Assembly (NCBI GenBank): GCA_023485185.1
Contig: JAMCZP010000139.1
Location: 1-17,847, forward strand
From: Gammaproteobacteria bacterium
GTDB lineage: Bacteria > Pseudomonadota > Gammaproteobacteria > Pseudomonadales > Halomonadaceae
DNA: 17,847 nt
Direction: 5' to 3'
Shown: positions 7,510 through 14,539 of the stretch, piece by piece
How positions within the stretch are numbered: the stretch's first letter is position 1
How the letters are laid out: every line of letters starts with the position of its first letter
Notes under the pieces: model-generated
Databases searched by the model: none
Told to the model about the DNA's origin: nothing
The model's input: the letters and a program-made list of their open reading frames with translations, nothing else
Made by a program: the position numbers and the translations under genes

Positions 7510-8445
7510 ATGCCATCGGCGATTAACCTTGATATGGCGGAGCGCCTGCTGGATTTGCGGGGCTATGGAGAGTGTCCTCCTCAGCCTAACTGGCCGGGTA
7601 ATACACGACTAGCGCTATCCATTGTTTTGAATGTAGAAGAGGGCGCCGAGGCACATCTGCTTGATGGCGACAGCGGTTCGGAAAGCCTGAACAGCGATAT
7701 GCGTTGCCAACCCTGGCCTAATCGGCGCAACCTCAACATGGAATCCCATTACGAGTATGGCAGTCGTGTGGGGATCTGGCGGCTGTTGGACATCTTTCAA
7801 CGACGACAATTGCCACTTACTATCTTCGCTGTCGCTCAGGCACTTGAGCGGCTGCCAGAAGTAGCGCAGCGGATGGTACGCGATGGTCATGAAATCGCCG
7901 CACATGGCTGGCGCTGGATTGATTATAAAGGAGTTTCTCCAGAGCAGGAGGCTGAGGATATCCGCCGCACTGTGGCCACGCTGACCCGGCTGAGTGGGCA
8001 GCGCCCGTTGGGATGGTACACCGGGCGTATAAGCGAAATGACGCGACGGCTGATCATTGCCGAAGGCGGTTTCCTTTATGATTCGGATGCCTATAACGAT
8101 GACTTGCCTTACTGGGTGAAACACCCCGAGGGTGAGCATCTCGTCTTGCCTTACGCATTTGATACCAACGACATGCGCTACGCCGAGGCCCCAGGGTTCA
8201 ATACGTCGCGACAGTGGCTCGACTATATGGTGGATACCTTTGATGCGCTCTATCGGGAGGGCCAGTACCAGCCGCGCATGATGTCTCTAGGCCTACACTG
8301 CCGCTTGGCAGGTCGGCCGGGTAGGGCACAGGCGTTGGAGCGTTTTCTTGACCATGTGGCCAGCCATGAGCGCGTTTGGGTCGCACGGCGTAGTGACATT
8401 GCTAGGCACTGGCATCAGCACCACTCTCCCTCCCGGCCGCGATAG
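7510..8445 (+). CDS. PuuE-type polysaccharide-deacetylase-fold hydrolase (allantoinase / cyclic imide hydrolase-like)
   Basis: A 311-residue member of the NodB/CE4-fold branch that includes the metal-independent allantoinase PuuE and bacterial cyclic imide hydrolases. Typical PuuE-branch signatures are LNVEEGAE (40-47) in place of the CE4 TFDDG metal motif, EYGSRVGIW (82-90), HGWRW (132-136) without the second CE4 histidine, GWYTGR (168-173), YDSDAYNDDLPYW (190-202) and LGLHCRLAGRPGRA (260-273). The metal-binding Asp-His-His triad of true polysaccharide deacetylases is therefore absent. The start at 7510 follows AAGGGG (7498-7503) by six bases. It is the last gene of operon 1, and the convergent GntR gene ends only 12 bases away. 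Opening of a hydantoin, imide or allantoin-like ring is likely. No other purine-degradation gene is in the window, so an allantoin pathway is not demonstrated. Confidence 0.88.
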   Translation: MPSAINLDMAERLLDLRGYGECPPQPNWPGNTRLALSIVLNVEEGAEAHLLDGDSGSESLNSDMRCQPWPNRRNLNMESHYEYGSRVGIWRLLDIFQRRQLPLTIFAVAQALERLPEVAQRMVRDGHEIAAHGWRWIDYKGVSPEQEAEDIRRTVATLTRLSGQRPLGWYTGRISEMTRRLIIAEGGFLYDSDAYNDDLPYWVKHPEGEHLVLPYAFDTNDMRYAEAPGFNTSRQWLDYMVDTFDALYREGQYQPRMMSLGLHCRLAGRPGRAQALERFLDHVASHERVWVARRSDIARHWHQHHSPSRPR

Positions 8446-8457
8446 TACCGTAGTGGG

Positions 8458-9147
8458 TTAGCCAAACAGTGCTTCCCAATGAATGTCTCGCGCCTCAGGA
8501 TCTACTAGGTGAAGGGCATCCTGGATGTGATTCAGGTGATGGAGCATGAGATGAATGGCTCCTTCAACATCTTTATTGATGATGGCTTCGACAATGCGGG
8601 CATGCTCATCCTCGGGGCAGGCGGGCATTTGCGGGGCATCGTAAAGGGCAATGATCAAACAGGTGAGTGGGCATAGTTCGGACATCAACTTCTGAATAAA
8701 AATATTGCCGCCGAGCTCTGCCAACAGCATATGAAACTTGCCAGTGAGACTGATAATAAGGCGGCGATTGCCCTCTTCCCTGGCGCGATCCTCTTCCTCT
8801 AGATGAGCCTTGAGTTTTTCTAGGTCTTTGGGCGTTGCGCGTGCAATTACCTGACGGATAATTTCTGGCTCAATCAAACGTCTGGTTTCCATGAGGTCCA
8901 GCGCTTCCTGGCGGGTAGGGCGCGTCACATACGCCCCGCGATTGGGGTGCAGGGTTACCAGCCCCTCTTTGGAGAGCGAGGTTAGCGCTTGTCTGACCTT
9001 CGTGCGGCTGACATTAAACGTTTGGGCGAGACGATCCTCCCCTAGCTTTACCCCAGGCGGAAGCCGATGTTCCATTATGGCATCAGTAATCCGCTCGGCT
9101 ATTTGCTCAATGGCGGGTTTGGTCGTCGGAGCGGCATCCATGGTCAT
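8458..9147 (-). CDS. GntR-family transcriptional regulator, FCD (FadR-like) subgroup
   Basis: A 229-residue DNA-binding regulator. Residues ~10-75 form the winged helix-turn-helix (GVKLGEDRLAQTFNVSRTKV, then HPNRGAYVTRP). Residues ~85-215 form the all-helical FCD effector domain. Expected FCD metal-binding histidines are H139 (GKFHMLL), H182 (EDEHARI) and H204 (LHHLNH). The usual aspartate four residues before the first histidine is a threonine (T135). The start at 9147 is preceded by AGGA at four bases; an ATG two codons in is an alternative. It is divergent from operon 2 and convergent with operon 1. A palindrome lies 143 bp upstream of its start, and the same core occurs before operon 1. 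It is probably the local repressor of both operons and of itself, responding to the pathway substrate or an intermediate. Confidence 0.92.
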   Translation of the reverse strand: MTMDAAPTTKPAIEQIAERITDAIMEHRLPPGVKLGEDRLAQTFNVSRTKVRQALTSLSKEGLVTLHPNRGAYVTRPTRQEALDLMETRRLIEPEIIRQVIARATPKDLEKLKAHLEEEDRAREEGNRRLIISLTGKFHMLLAELGGNIFIQKLMSELCPLTCLIIALYDAPQMPACPEDEHARIVEAIINKDVEGAIHLMLHHLNHIQDALHLVDPEARDIHWEALFG

Positions 9148-9289
9148 CTTATCCTATCGAAAACTGCGTTCAGTATGCCGTAAGGGCAAGGTCGTCTGTA
9201 GTGCTACGTTCAAAACGTTATAAATTTGCCAGAACGCACTATTTAGGTGCGAAATTAAGGTTCTCGGCATCATTTTCGAGCGCAAATAT

Positions 9290-9319
9290 GTTTTATTAAT
9301 TGTATGCAATTTATAAAAC
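9290..9319. promoter_or_regulatory. 30-bp palindromic operator in the gntR-dctP2 intergenic region
   Basis: The 30 bases are a near-perfect inverted repeat: the outer arms GTTTTAT and ATAAAAC match exactly, and only two mirrored position pairs break the symmetry (26 of 30 bases symmetric). The centre ATTGTATGCAATTTA (9299-9313) recurs exactly at 2074-2088. It lies between the divergent gntR gene and the sigma-54 promoter of operon 2, about 100 bp upstream of the latter. A poor minus-strand sigma-70 match (TTGTTT at 9321-9316 and TAATAA at 9298-9293, spacing 17) overlaps it, which would fit autoregulation. Binding by the adjacent GntR protein is inferred; binding by an enhancer-binding activator is the alternative. 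Confidence 0.72.
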
Positions 9320-9415
9320 AATATCTCTTTGATTTTTTCCATACTTTTTTAATTCTATTTTAAATCATTGGCTTGTGCAGTTTTTGAAGTCATTTTTTTA
9401 TACTTTTTTGGGCTA

Positions 9416-9431
9416 TGGCATGAGGATTGCT
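9416..9431 (+). promoter_or_regulatory. Sigma-54 (RpoN) promoter of operon 2
   Basis: TGGCATGAGGATTGCT differs from TGGCACG-N4-TTGCW at one position and has GG (9417-9418) and GC (9429-9430) exactly ten bases apart. The predicted start is near 9442, giving a leader of about 58 bases to the ATG at 9500. It shares TGGCATGA and TGCT with the operon 1 promoter. The gap 9148-9499 otherwise holds the palindrome, an AT-rich tract (9320-9410) with a one-mismatch IHF-like site (9363-9375), and no gene that I can see. Confidence 0.8.
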
Positions 9432-9499
9432 GTTTCTTTGTAGGTGATCGTCCGCGTGAGCATGCGATGACTACTTTATGAAACTGCTGGAGCCTCCCC

Positions 9500-10501
9500 A
9501 TGATCTCTAAAGCTAACGTTGTAAAGCTGGCCTCATTGCTGACGGCCGCGACCCTATTCTCTTCATCACTTCAGGCGGCTGAAAGGCTGCGCGTAGCAGG
9601 TAACTTTCCTGCCGATCACTCTGTTTCACGGGCGATGGAAGTGTTTAAAGAGCAGGTGGAGCGCGAGTCTGATGGCGAGCTGCAAATTGATTTGTTTCCC
9701 GCTATGCAACTAGGGGGCGCTACTGAAAACGTTGACCAAGTACGCTCTGGCACTATCTTCGCGGTGTTCACGTCGATCGCTTACTTCACGCGCTCCATAC
9801 CTGAGTATGAAGCCGTGAGCCTACCCTTCTTGTTTGATAACCGTGAACAGGCGTTCGCTGTTATGGACGGTCCCGTCGGCGAGCAACTGGACGAAAAGAT
9901 GGAAAAGCTAGGGTTCGTTAATCTTGGTTATGGAGAGCTTGGCTTCCGGCATGTGACGAATAGCTTACGTCCGATTACCTCGGTTGAAGATTTTGCGGGC
10001 ATGCGCATTCGCCTGCAGCCGAATGAGGTTCACCTGCAGACCTTCCGTGCACTGGGTGCAAATCCTGTATCAATGGATGTATCAGAGCTCTATTCAGCAC
10101 TGCAGCAGGGTGTGCTTGACGGTCAGGAGAACCCTTACAACATCATCGCCAGCCGTCGCTTTAACGAAGTGCAAGAGTACTTATCTGACAGCGGCCACTT
10201 CTATGACTTTATCAATGCCGTTGCCAATCAGCGCAGCTACGAGCGCCTCTCAGAAGAGCACCGCGCCATAATAGATGCCGCCATGACGGAGGCAATGGCG
10301 TGGCAGCGTCAAGCTGCTGCGGATGAGGAAGAGCAGTGGCGCGAACAGTTAATTGCGGATGGCATGGAATTTACCCCCATTTCTCCTGAGCTACGGGCTG
10401 AGTTGCGTGAAGCCACGTCGGTCGTGACTGAAAGCCTCAAAGAGCGCATTGATCCCGCGTTCATTGAGTTAGCCACCCAGGAAGCTCAAGCAGCGCTGTG
10501 A
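9500..10501 (+). CDS. TRAP transporter 2 periplasmic solute-binding subunit (DctP type)
   Basis: A 333-residue TRAP receptor of the classic DctP family. The signal peptide (MISKANVVK, hydrophobic core, then SLQAA) should be cleaved after residue 26 or 27. Conserved elements are YGELGFRHVTNSLRPI (144-159), DFAGMRIRLQ (164-173) with the ligand-binding arginine R171, LGANPVSMDVSELYSALQQG (185-204) and DGQENP (207-212). GGAG lies seven bases before the start. It is the first gene of operon 2, about 58 bases downstream of the predicted sigma-54 start. It differs strongly from the first DctP in sequence and has no cysteine, so the two receptors probably bind different compounds. DctP ligands are generally carboxylates or sulfonates. 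Confidence 0.94.
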   Translation: MISKANVVKLASLLTAATLFSSSLQAAERLRVAGNFPADHSVSRAMEVFKEQVERESDGELQIDLFPAMQLGGATENVDQVRSGTIFAVFTSIAYFTRSIPEYEAVSLPFLFDNREQAFAVMDGPVGEQLDEKMEKLGFVNLGYGELGFRHVTNSLRPITSVEDFAGMRIRLQPNEVHLQTFRALGANPVSMDVSELYSALQQGVLDGQENPYNIIASRRFNEVQEYLSDSGHFYDFINAVANQRSYERLSEEHRAIIDAAMTEAMAWQRQAAADEEEQWREQLIADGMEFTPISPELRAELREATSVVTESLKERIDPAFIELATQEAQAAL

Positions 10502-10509
10502 GACCCACC

Positions 10510-11070
10510 ATGACACCCACTTCTGTATCACCTCAAGATGACACCAAGCGGGGGCCTGCTCCCCCGCATTTAAGCACTGCTTTCCAACGTGCGAAATGGG
10601 TCGTTGAGCGTCTGGATACCATTACTTACTGGGGCATTGTCGCGGTCATGGCGCTAATGGTGACCATCGTGTCGCTTCAGGTGTTCTGGCGCTATGTGCT
10701 TGGCTCTTCCATTGATGCTGCGGATGAGCTTTCACGCTTGTGCTTTGTATGGGCGATCTTCCTGGCCATTCCCCATGGCGTGAAACACGGGGTGCATGTG
10801 GGTATTGACCTGTTTGTGATGATGATGATGCCCGCGTGGTTGAAGGAGGTTCTCTTTCGCCTGATGGCCGGTGTTTCCACGTTGCTAATGCTGATGGTGA
10901 TGGTTGGTGCGTGGGTCGCGACAGTCGATCGTTGGCCAGAGCTAATGCCGACCCTGCCTGTAACTTCTGCCATTTACTACATCGCTGTGCTGATTTGCGG
11001 CGCTCACGCCTTTCTACACTTGGCGCTGCTGGCATGGGGTGGTTCGCGCACATGGGAGGGGGTGTCATGA
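10510..11070 (+). CDS. TRAP transporter 2 small membrane subunit (DctQ type)
   Basis: Four-helix small membrane subunit, 186 residues from the ATG at 10510. Membrane segments lie at about residues 38-62, 76-97, 112-137 and 152-176. SSIDAADELSRLCFVWAIFLAIPHGVKHG carries the family's conserved acidic and glycine positions (ADEL...HGVKHGVHVGID). The start is not certain: a GTG at 10498 overlaps the dctP2 stop as GTGA and adds four residues, and neither start has a strong ribosome binding site (GAG at 10500-10502 precedes the ATG by seven bases). The stop overlaps the dctM2 start (ATGA). The first ~35 residues are polar and form an N-terminal cytosolic extension; a GC-rich inverted repeat lies within that coding region. 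Confidence 0.87.
   Translation: MTPTSVSPQDDTKRGPAPPHLSTAFQRAKWVVERLDTITYWGIVAVMALMVTIVSLQVFWRYVLGSSIDAADELSRLCFVWAIFLAIPHGVKHGVHVGIDLFVMMMMPAWLKEVLFRLMAGVSTLLMLMVMVGAWVATVDRWPELMPTLPVTSAIYYIAVLICGAHAFLHLALLAWGGSRTWEGVS
10548..10567 (+). other. Stem-loop within the 5' end of dctQ2
   Basis: GCGGGGG (10548-10554) and CCCCCGC (10561-10567) form a perfect 7-bp stem with a six-base loop, 46 bases after the dctP2 stop. No U-tract follows. It is comparable in place and strength with the dctP1-dctQ1 stem-loop, but lies within coding sequence. A role in protecting the dctP2 message is plausible. Confidence 0.45.
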
Positions 11071-12347
11071 CATGGATGGCGATTGGCTTGTTTCTGGCCC
11101 TGGCTTTTTTCGGCATGCCATTGGCCTTTGCGCTTGGTTTTGGCTCATTAGCAGGCCTGTGGATGCTCGACTTCGAGCTGGTGGTCATGCCGCAGCGCAT
11201 GATGCATGCAGTCAATAGCTTTCCCTTGATGGCGATTCCGCTATTCATGCTTGCCGGTGAGCTGATGGTGCGCGCGGGCATTATGGATCGCCTCATTGCC
11301 TTCGCAAACAGCTTGGTAGGGCGCATGCATGGCGGTTTGGCCCATGTGACGATCACCTCCGGGACTATTTTTGCTTCTGTCAGTGGTGCCGCAGTAGCGA
11401 GTGCCAGCGCTATGGGCAGCACCTTGGTTCCCTCGCTACGCAAGTACTATCCCGATGCTTACTCAGGGGCAGTTATTGCCTCTGCAGCTAATTTGGGGCC
11501 GGTAATTCCCCCCAGCAATGCCATGATCGTATATGCGCTGATGGCGGGCTCTTCGGTCTCCGTGGGCGGGCTCTTTATCGCCGGTATTCTGCCCGGTATT
11601 TTGCTAGCCGTTGGTTTTATGGTGATTGCCAGCTGGATATCGTGGAAGCGGGGTTATCCGCTGACTGGCGAGCGTTTTAATCTGGCCAATGTGTTGCACC
11701 AAGGGCGGCGCGCGATGGTCATCATTATGATGCCAGTGATTGTCGTAGGCGGGATTGTCGGCGGCATTTTTACCGCTACCGAGGGCGCTGCCATCGCCGT
11801 GGTCTACTCCGCGCTGATCGGTTTTGTCGTCACACGGCGGCTGAAAATTTCTGACCTGCCTGGCTGTCTCTACCGTGCTGCAGTCACGTCGGCCATGGTC
11901 GGCGCGTTGATTGCGTTTGCTTCCGTGCTGACATTCATCTTCACCATCGAGATGGTGCCGATGATGCTGTCTGATTTTATTCAGGAGCTGACCAGCGACC
12001 CGATGACCTTCATCTTGCTCACCATGGCCCTGCTGGTCGTGGTGGGCATGCTCATAGAATCAAACGCCGCTTACATCATGCTGGTGCCGCTGTTTGCGCC
12101 GGTTGCGCTGACCTATGGTATCGACCCGCTCTACTTCGGCTTTCTGTTTATGTACAACCTGGTGGTCGGCATGATGACGCCGCCGGTGGGGGTGCTCTAC
12201 TTCGTTATGAGCGGCATCACCAAAGTGCCCATGATGCAGCTTGTTAGAGAGTCGCTGCCCTTTGTGGCCTTCCAGTTTGCGGTGCTTGCCCTGTGCATCT
12301 TTGTCCCCCAGCTCGTTACCGCGCTACCCCGCGCGCTTGGCTACTAA
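11067..12347 (+). CDS. TRAP transporter 2 large membrane subunit (DctM type)
   Basis: Large TRAP permease subunit, 426 residues, with about twelve membrane segments and the family hallmarks SAANLGPVIPPSNAMIVYA followed by FIAGILPG, and MMTPPVGVLYFVMSG near the C-terminus. The frame is open further upstream, but that extension is the dctQ2 sequence in another frame; the ATG at 11067 overlaps the dctQ2 stop (ATGA) and is preceded by GGGAGGGGG. Normal DctM length and the overlap confirm this start. The amidohydrolase gene follows after 18 bases. Together with the two preceding genes it forms a complete second TRAP system. Confidence 0.93.
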   Translation: MTWMAIGLFLALAFFGMPLAFALGFGSLAGLWMLDFELVVMPQRMMHAVNSFPLMAIPLFMLAGELMVRAGIMDRLIAFANSLVGRMHGGLAHVTITSGTIFASVSGAAVASASAMGSTLVPSLRKYYPDAYSGAVIASAANLGPVIPPSNAMIVYALMAGSSVSVGGLFIAGILPGILLAVGFMVIASWISWKRGYPLTGERFNLANVLHQGRRAMVIIMMPVIVVGGIVGGIFTATEGAAIAVVYSALIGFVVTRRLKISDLPGCLYRAAVTSAMVGALIAFASVLTFIFTIEMVPMMLSDFIQELTSDPMTFILLTMALLVVVGMLIESNAAYIMLVPLFAPVALTYGIDPLYFGFLFMYNLVVGMMTPPVGVLYFVMSGITKVPMMQLVRESLPFVAFQFAVLALCIFVPQLVTALPRALGY

Positions 12348-12365
12348 CTGTCACCGGAGCAGATA

Positions 12366-13733
12366 ATGACGCAACCCTTCGATGCTCAGCATCCTGCTGA
12401 TTTGGTTATTCATGGCGCTCGCGTGCTGACGGTTGATCCTCAATTGGGTGAGATTCCGAATGCTCGGTTAGTGATTCACCAAGGTCTCCTAGTTGAAGTA
12501 GGGCCCGATGATCCGTCTCAGCCAATGCCACCGGCACGCCGCACGATCAACTTAACCGGCCGAGTGATTACCCCAGGCTTCGTCAATGTGCATACCCACA
12601 CCATTCTGAGCATGGTGCGCGGCGTTGCTGAAGATGTGGGCTTCGCTCCGGCGTATACGCCTGGGGTGCCTCACGGCCACGAAGTGAGCGAAGAGGAAGC
12701 CGTTGCCTTGGCACGGTTAGGGGCCGCCGAAGCGCTGCTGTTTGGTTCGACGCTGATTAACGACAGCTATGTGCATGCCGACTTAACGCTTCCTGCCATG
12801 GGTGAGCTAGGTATGCGGGTGATTACCTGTGGGCGCATCCACGATGTGGATTTCAGCCGTGTGCACGAGGGGGTCTGGAAGCATCGCGATGCAATTGGCG
12901 AGCGAACGTTGAATGAAGCCATTGCGCTTCACGAGCGCTGGCAGGGCAAGTTGGATGGCCGCTTAGGTGTCGAGCTTGCAGCCCATGCGCCTGATACCTG
13001 TTCCCGTGCCTTATTAGCTAAAGTCGCCAATGCCCGCGATGCGCTGGGTATTCACGTTAATGGCCACCTGTCCCAAAGCGTTAAAGAGAACCGTCGGGTG
13101 ATGGAGCGTGACTGTATGACGCCTAGTGAGCTGCTGGAAGATGTGGGCCTACTGGGCCCGCGCTTTACCGCTGCACACTGTATGTACGTGACCGACAGCG
13201 ATATCGAGCGCATAGGCCGTACCGGCACCAACATTGCCCATATTCCCCGGGGCAATGCCACCGGCGGTCGAATTGCCCCCACCACGCGGTTACGCGCCGC
13301 AGGCGCAAACCTTGCCCTAGGCACCGACAACATGCACGGCGATATGGTGGAAGTGATGCGCTGGGCATTGATTATGGGCCGGGTGCAAGAGAGCGAAATT
13401 AACGACACCTGGCAGCCGCATCACGTGCTGGAAATGGCCACCTTTGGAGGCGCCAAAGCGTTAGGGCTGGATGCTGAGCTGGGTTCTCTCACTCCCGGTA
13501 AGCATGCTGATTTAGTGGTGTTCGACTTCCGTCGCCCGCACTTAGTGCCGCTGATTAATGCCCTTGGCAACTTGGTGCATACCGCCCAAGGCCGCGATGT
13601 AGAAATGGTGGTGTGTAACGGCCAGGTGGTGGTTGAAGACGGTGAGCTGTGCTTGGCCGATACGCCCACATTGCTAGCCGATGCGCAGCACGCGGCTGAA
13701 GCGCTCTGGGCGCGTGCCCGGGCTCAGGTTTGA
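12366..13733 (+). CDS. ATZ/TRZ-type metal-dependent amidohydrolase
   Basis: A 455-residue amidohydrolase-superfamily enzyme of the branch that includes triazine hydrolases, guanine deaminase and MTA/SAH deaminase; members hydrolyse C-N or C-Cl bonds of heterocycles. Visible metal ligands are H76 and H78 (VNVHTHT), H234 (GHLSQ), H271 (AAHCMYV) and D321 (LGTDNMHGD). The family's usual HxxE, whose glutamate assists water activation, is HLSQ here (Q237). The C-terminal LGSLTPGKHADLVVFD stretch is the typical small beta-domain. GGAG lies six bases before the start, 18 bases after dctM2. In an operon with a hydantoinase and two racemase-fold proteins it probably acts on the imported heterocycle or on a ring-derived intermediate. 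The name is a family assignment, not a substrate. Confidence 0.9.
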   Translation: MTQPFDAQHPADLVIHGARVLTVDPQLGEIPNARLVIHQGLLVEVGPDDPSQPMPPARRTINLTGRVITPGFVNVHTHTILSMVRGVAEDVGFAPAYTPGVPHGHEVSEEEAVALARLGAAEALLFGSTLINDSYVHADLTLPAMGELGMRVITCGRIHDVDFSRVHEGVWKHRDAIGERTLNEAIALHERWQGKLDGRLGVELAAHAPDTCSRALLAKVANARDALGIHVNGHLSQSVKENRRVMERDCMTPSELLEDVGLLGPRFTAAHCMYVTDSDIERIGRTGTNIAHIPRGNATGGRIAPTTRLRAAGANLALGTDNMHGDMVEVMRWALIMGRVQESEINDTWQPHHVLEMATFGGAKALGLDAELGSLTPGKHADLVVFDFRRPHLVPLINALGNLVHTAQGRDVEMVVCNGQVVVEDGELCLADTPTLLADAQHAAEALWARARAQV

Positions 13734-13752
13734 TGCGGTGGAGACTGCCTTT

Positions 13753-14505
13753 ATGAAGCTACTGATTGTTAACCCCAATATTTCTCAAAGTGTCACCGAC
13801 CTTATCGCTGCCGAGGCGCGGCGTTCGGCAAGCAGCAATACACAGTTGACGCTGCGCACGGCGGCTTTTGGGGTAGCCTATATCGAAACCCGTGCTGAAG
13901 CGGCCGTTGGGGCCTATGCGACATTGAATGAGCTTGCGGAACACTATGCAGGGCATGATGCCGCGATCATCGCAGCCTTTGGCGACCCGGGCTTAGAAGC
14001 TGCCCGTGAAATGCTATCCATTCCAGTAATAGGTATGACCGAAAGCGCTCTGATGAGTGCTGCCATGCTGGGCGGTCGCATCGGTATTGTGGCGATCTCG
14101 AGGCGGATACGCGCCTGGTACAGCGAAACCGTTGACCGCTATGGAATGGCCTCTCGCCTGGCAAGTATCCGCTGCCTAGACGAGCCACTGCTCAACATTG
14201 GCAGTGTTCAGCAGGATAAAGGTGAGCAGCTAGTGGCGCTGTGTGAAGCCGCTGTGCGCGAAGACGGGGCCGATGTATTGATTATTGCAGGCGCACCGCT
14301 GGCAGGGTTGGCACGCAGCGTAGCAGAGCGGATTCCGGTGCCCGTTGTGGATGGTGTGAGCTGTGCCGTTCATCAGGCAGAACTGCTGGCACGGCTGAGT
14401 CCTAATAAAGCCACCGCGGGAAGCTACGCCGTACCACCTGAAAAAAGCTGGACGGGATTATCGCCTGCCCTAGGTCAATTAATCGGGCGGCAACGCATCT
14501 CGTAA
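13753..14505 (+). CDS. Asp/Glu/hydantoin racemase-family protein lacking both catalytic cysteines
   Basis: A 250-residue protein with the hydantoin racemase (HyuE-like) pattern: KLLIVNPNIS at the N-terminus, FGDPGLEAAREMLSIPVIGMTE (76-97) and a second-half VLIIAGAPLAGL (175-186). Characterised hydantoin racemases use two cysteines, in (A/C)CFGDPG and in LGCAGMAGL. Here those positions are A75 (IIAAFGDPG) and G180 (IIAGAPLAG). The four-to-five residue contexts are otherwise conserved, so the alignment is reasonably clear. Classical two-base racemisation is therefore unlikely; it may be a non-racemase hydrolase, lyase or binding protein. The start at 13753 follows GGTGGAG by nine bases; the longer upstream reading overlaps the amidohydrolase and is not supported. 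It is followed by another racemase-superfamily gene. Confidence 0.85.
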   Translation: MKLLIVNPNISQSVTDLIAAEARRSASSNTQLTLRTAAFGVAYIETRAEAAVGAYATLNELAEHYAGHDAAIIAAFGDPGLEAAREMLSIPVIGMTESALMSAAMLGGRIGIVAISRRIRAWYSETVDRYGMASRLASIRCLDEPLLNIGSVQQDKGEQLVALCEAAVREDGADVLIIAGAPLAGLARSVAERIPVPVVDGVSCAVHQAELLARLSPNKATAGSYAVPPEKSWTGLSPALGQLIGRQRIS

Positions 14506-14539
14506 GGCAAACACGGAATATAAATTTTGGAGCATGACC

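Noticed and set aside
9235..9251. Short inverted repeat CGCAC-N7-GTGCG between gntR and the palindrome
   Set aside because: Five-base arms are expected by chance in a gap of this size and no second copy is seen in the other control region.
10836..11066. 77-codon N-terminal extension of dctM2
   Set aside because: It is dctQ2 coding sequence in another frame; the ATGA overlap and ribosome binding site fix the start at 11067.
10646..11443. 265-codon minus-strand ORF opposite dctQ2/dctM2
   Set aside because: Shadow of two well-supported membrane protein genes; the peptide is rich in A, P, S and R with no domain.
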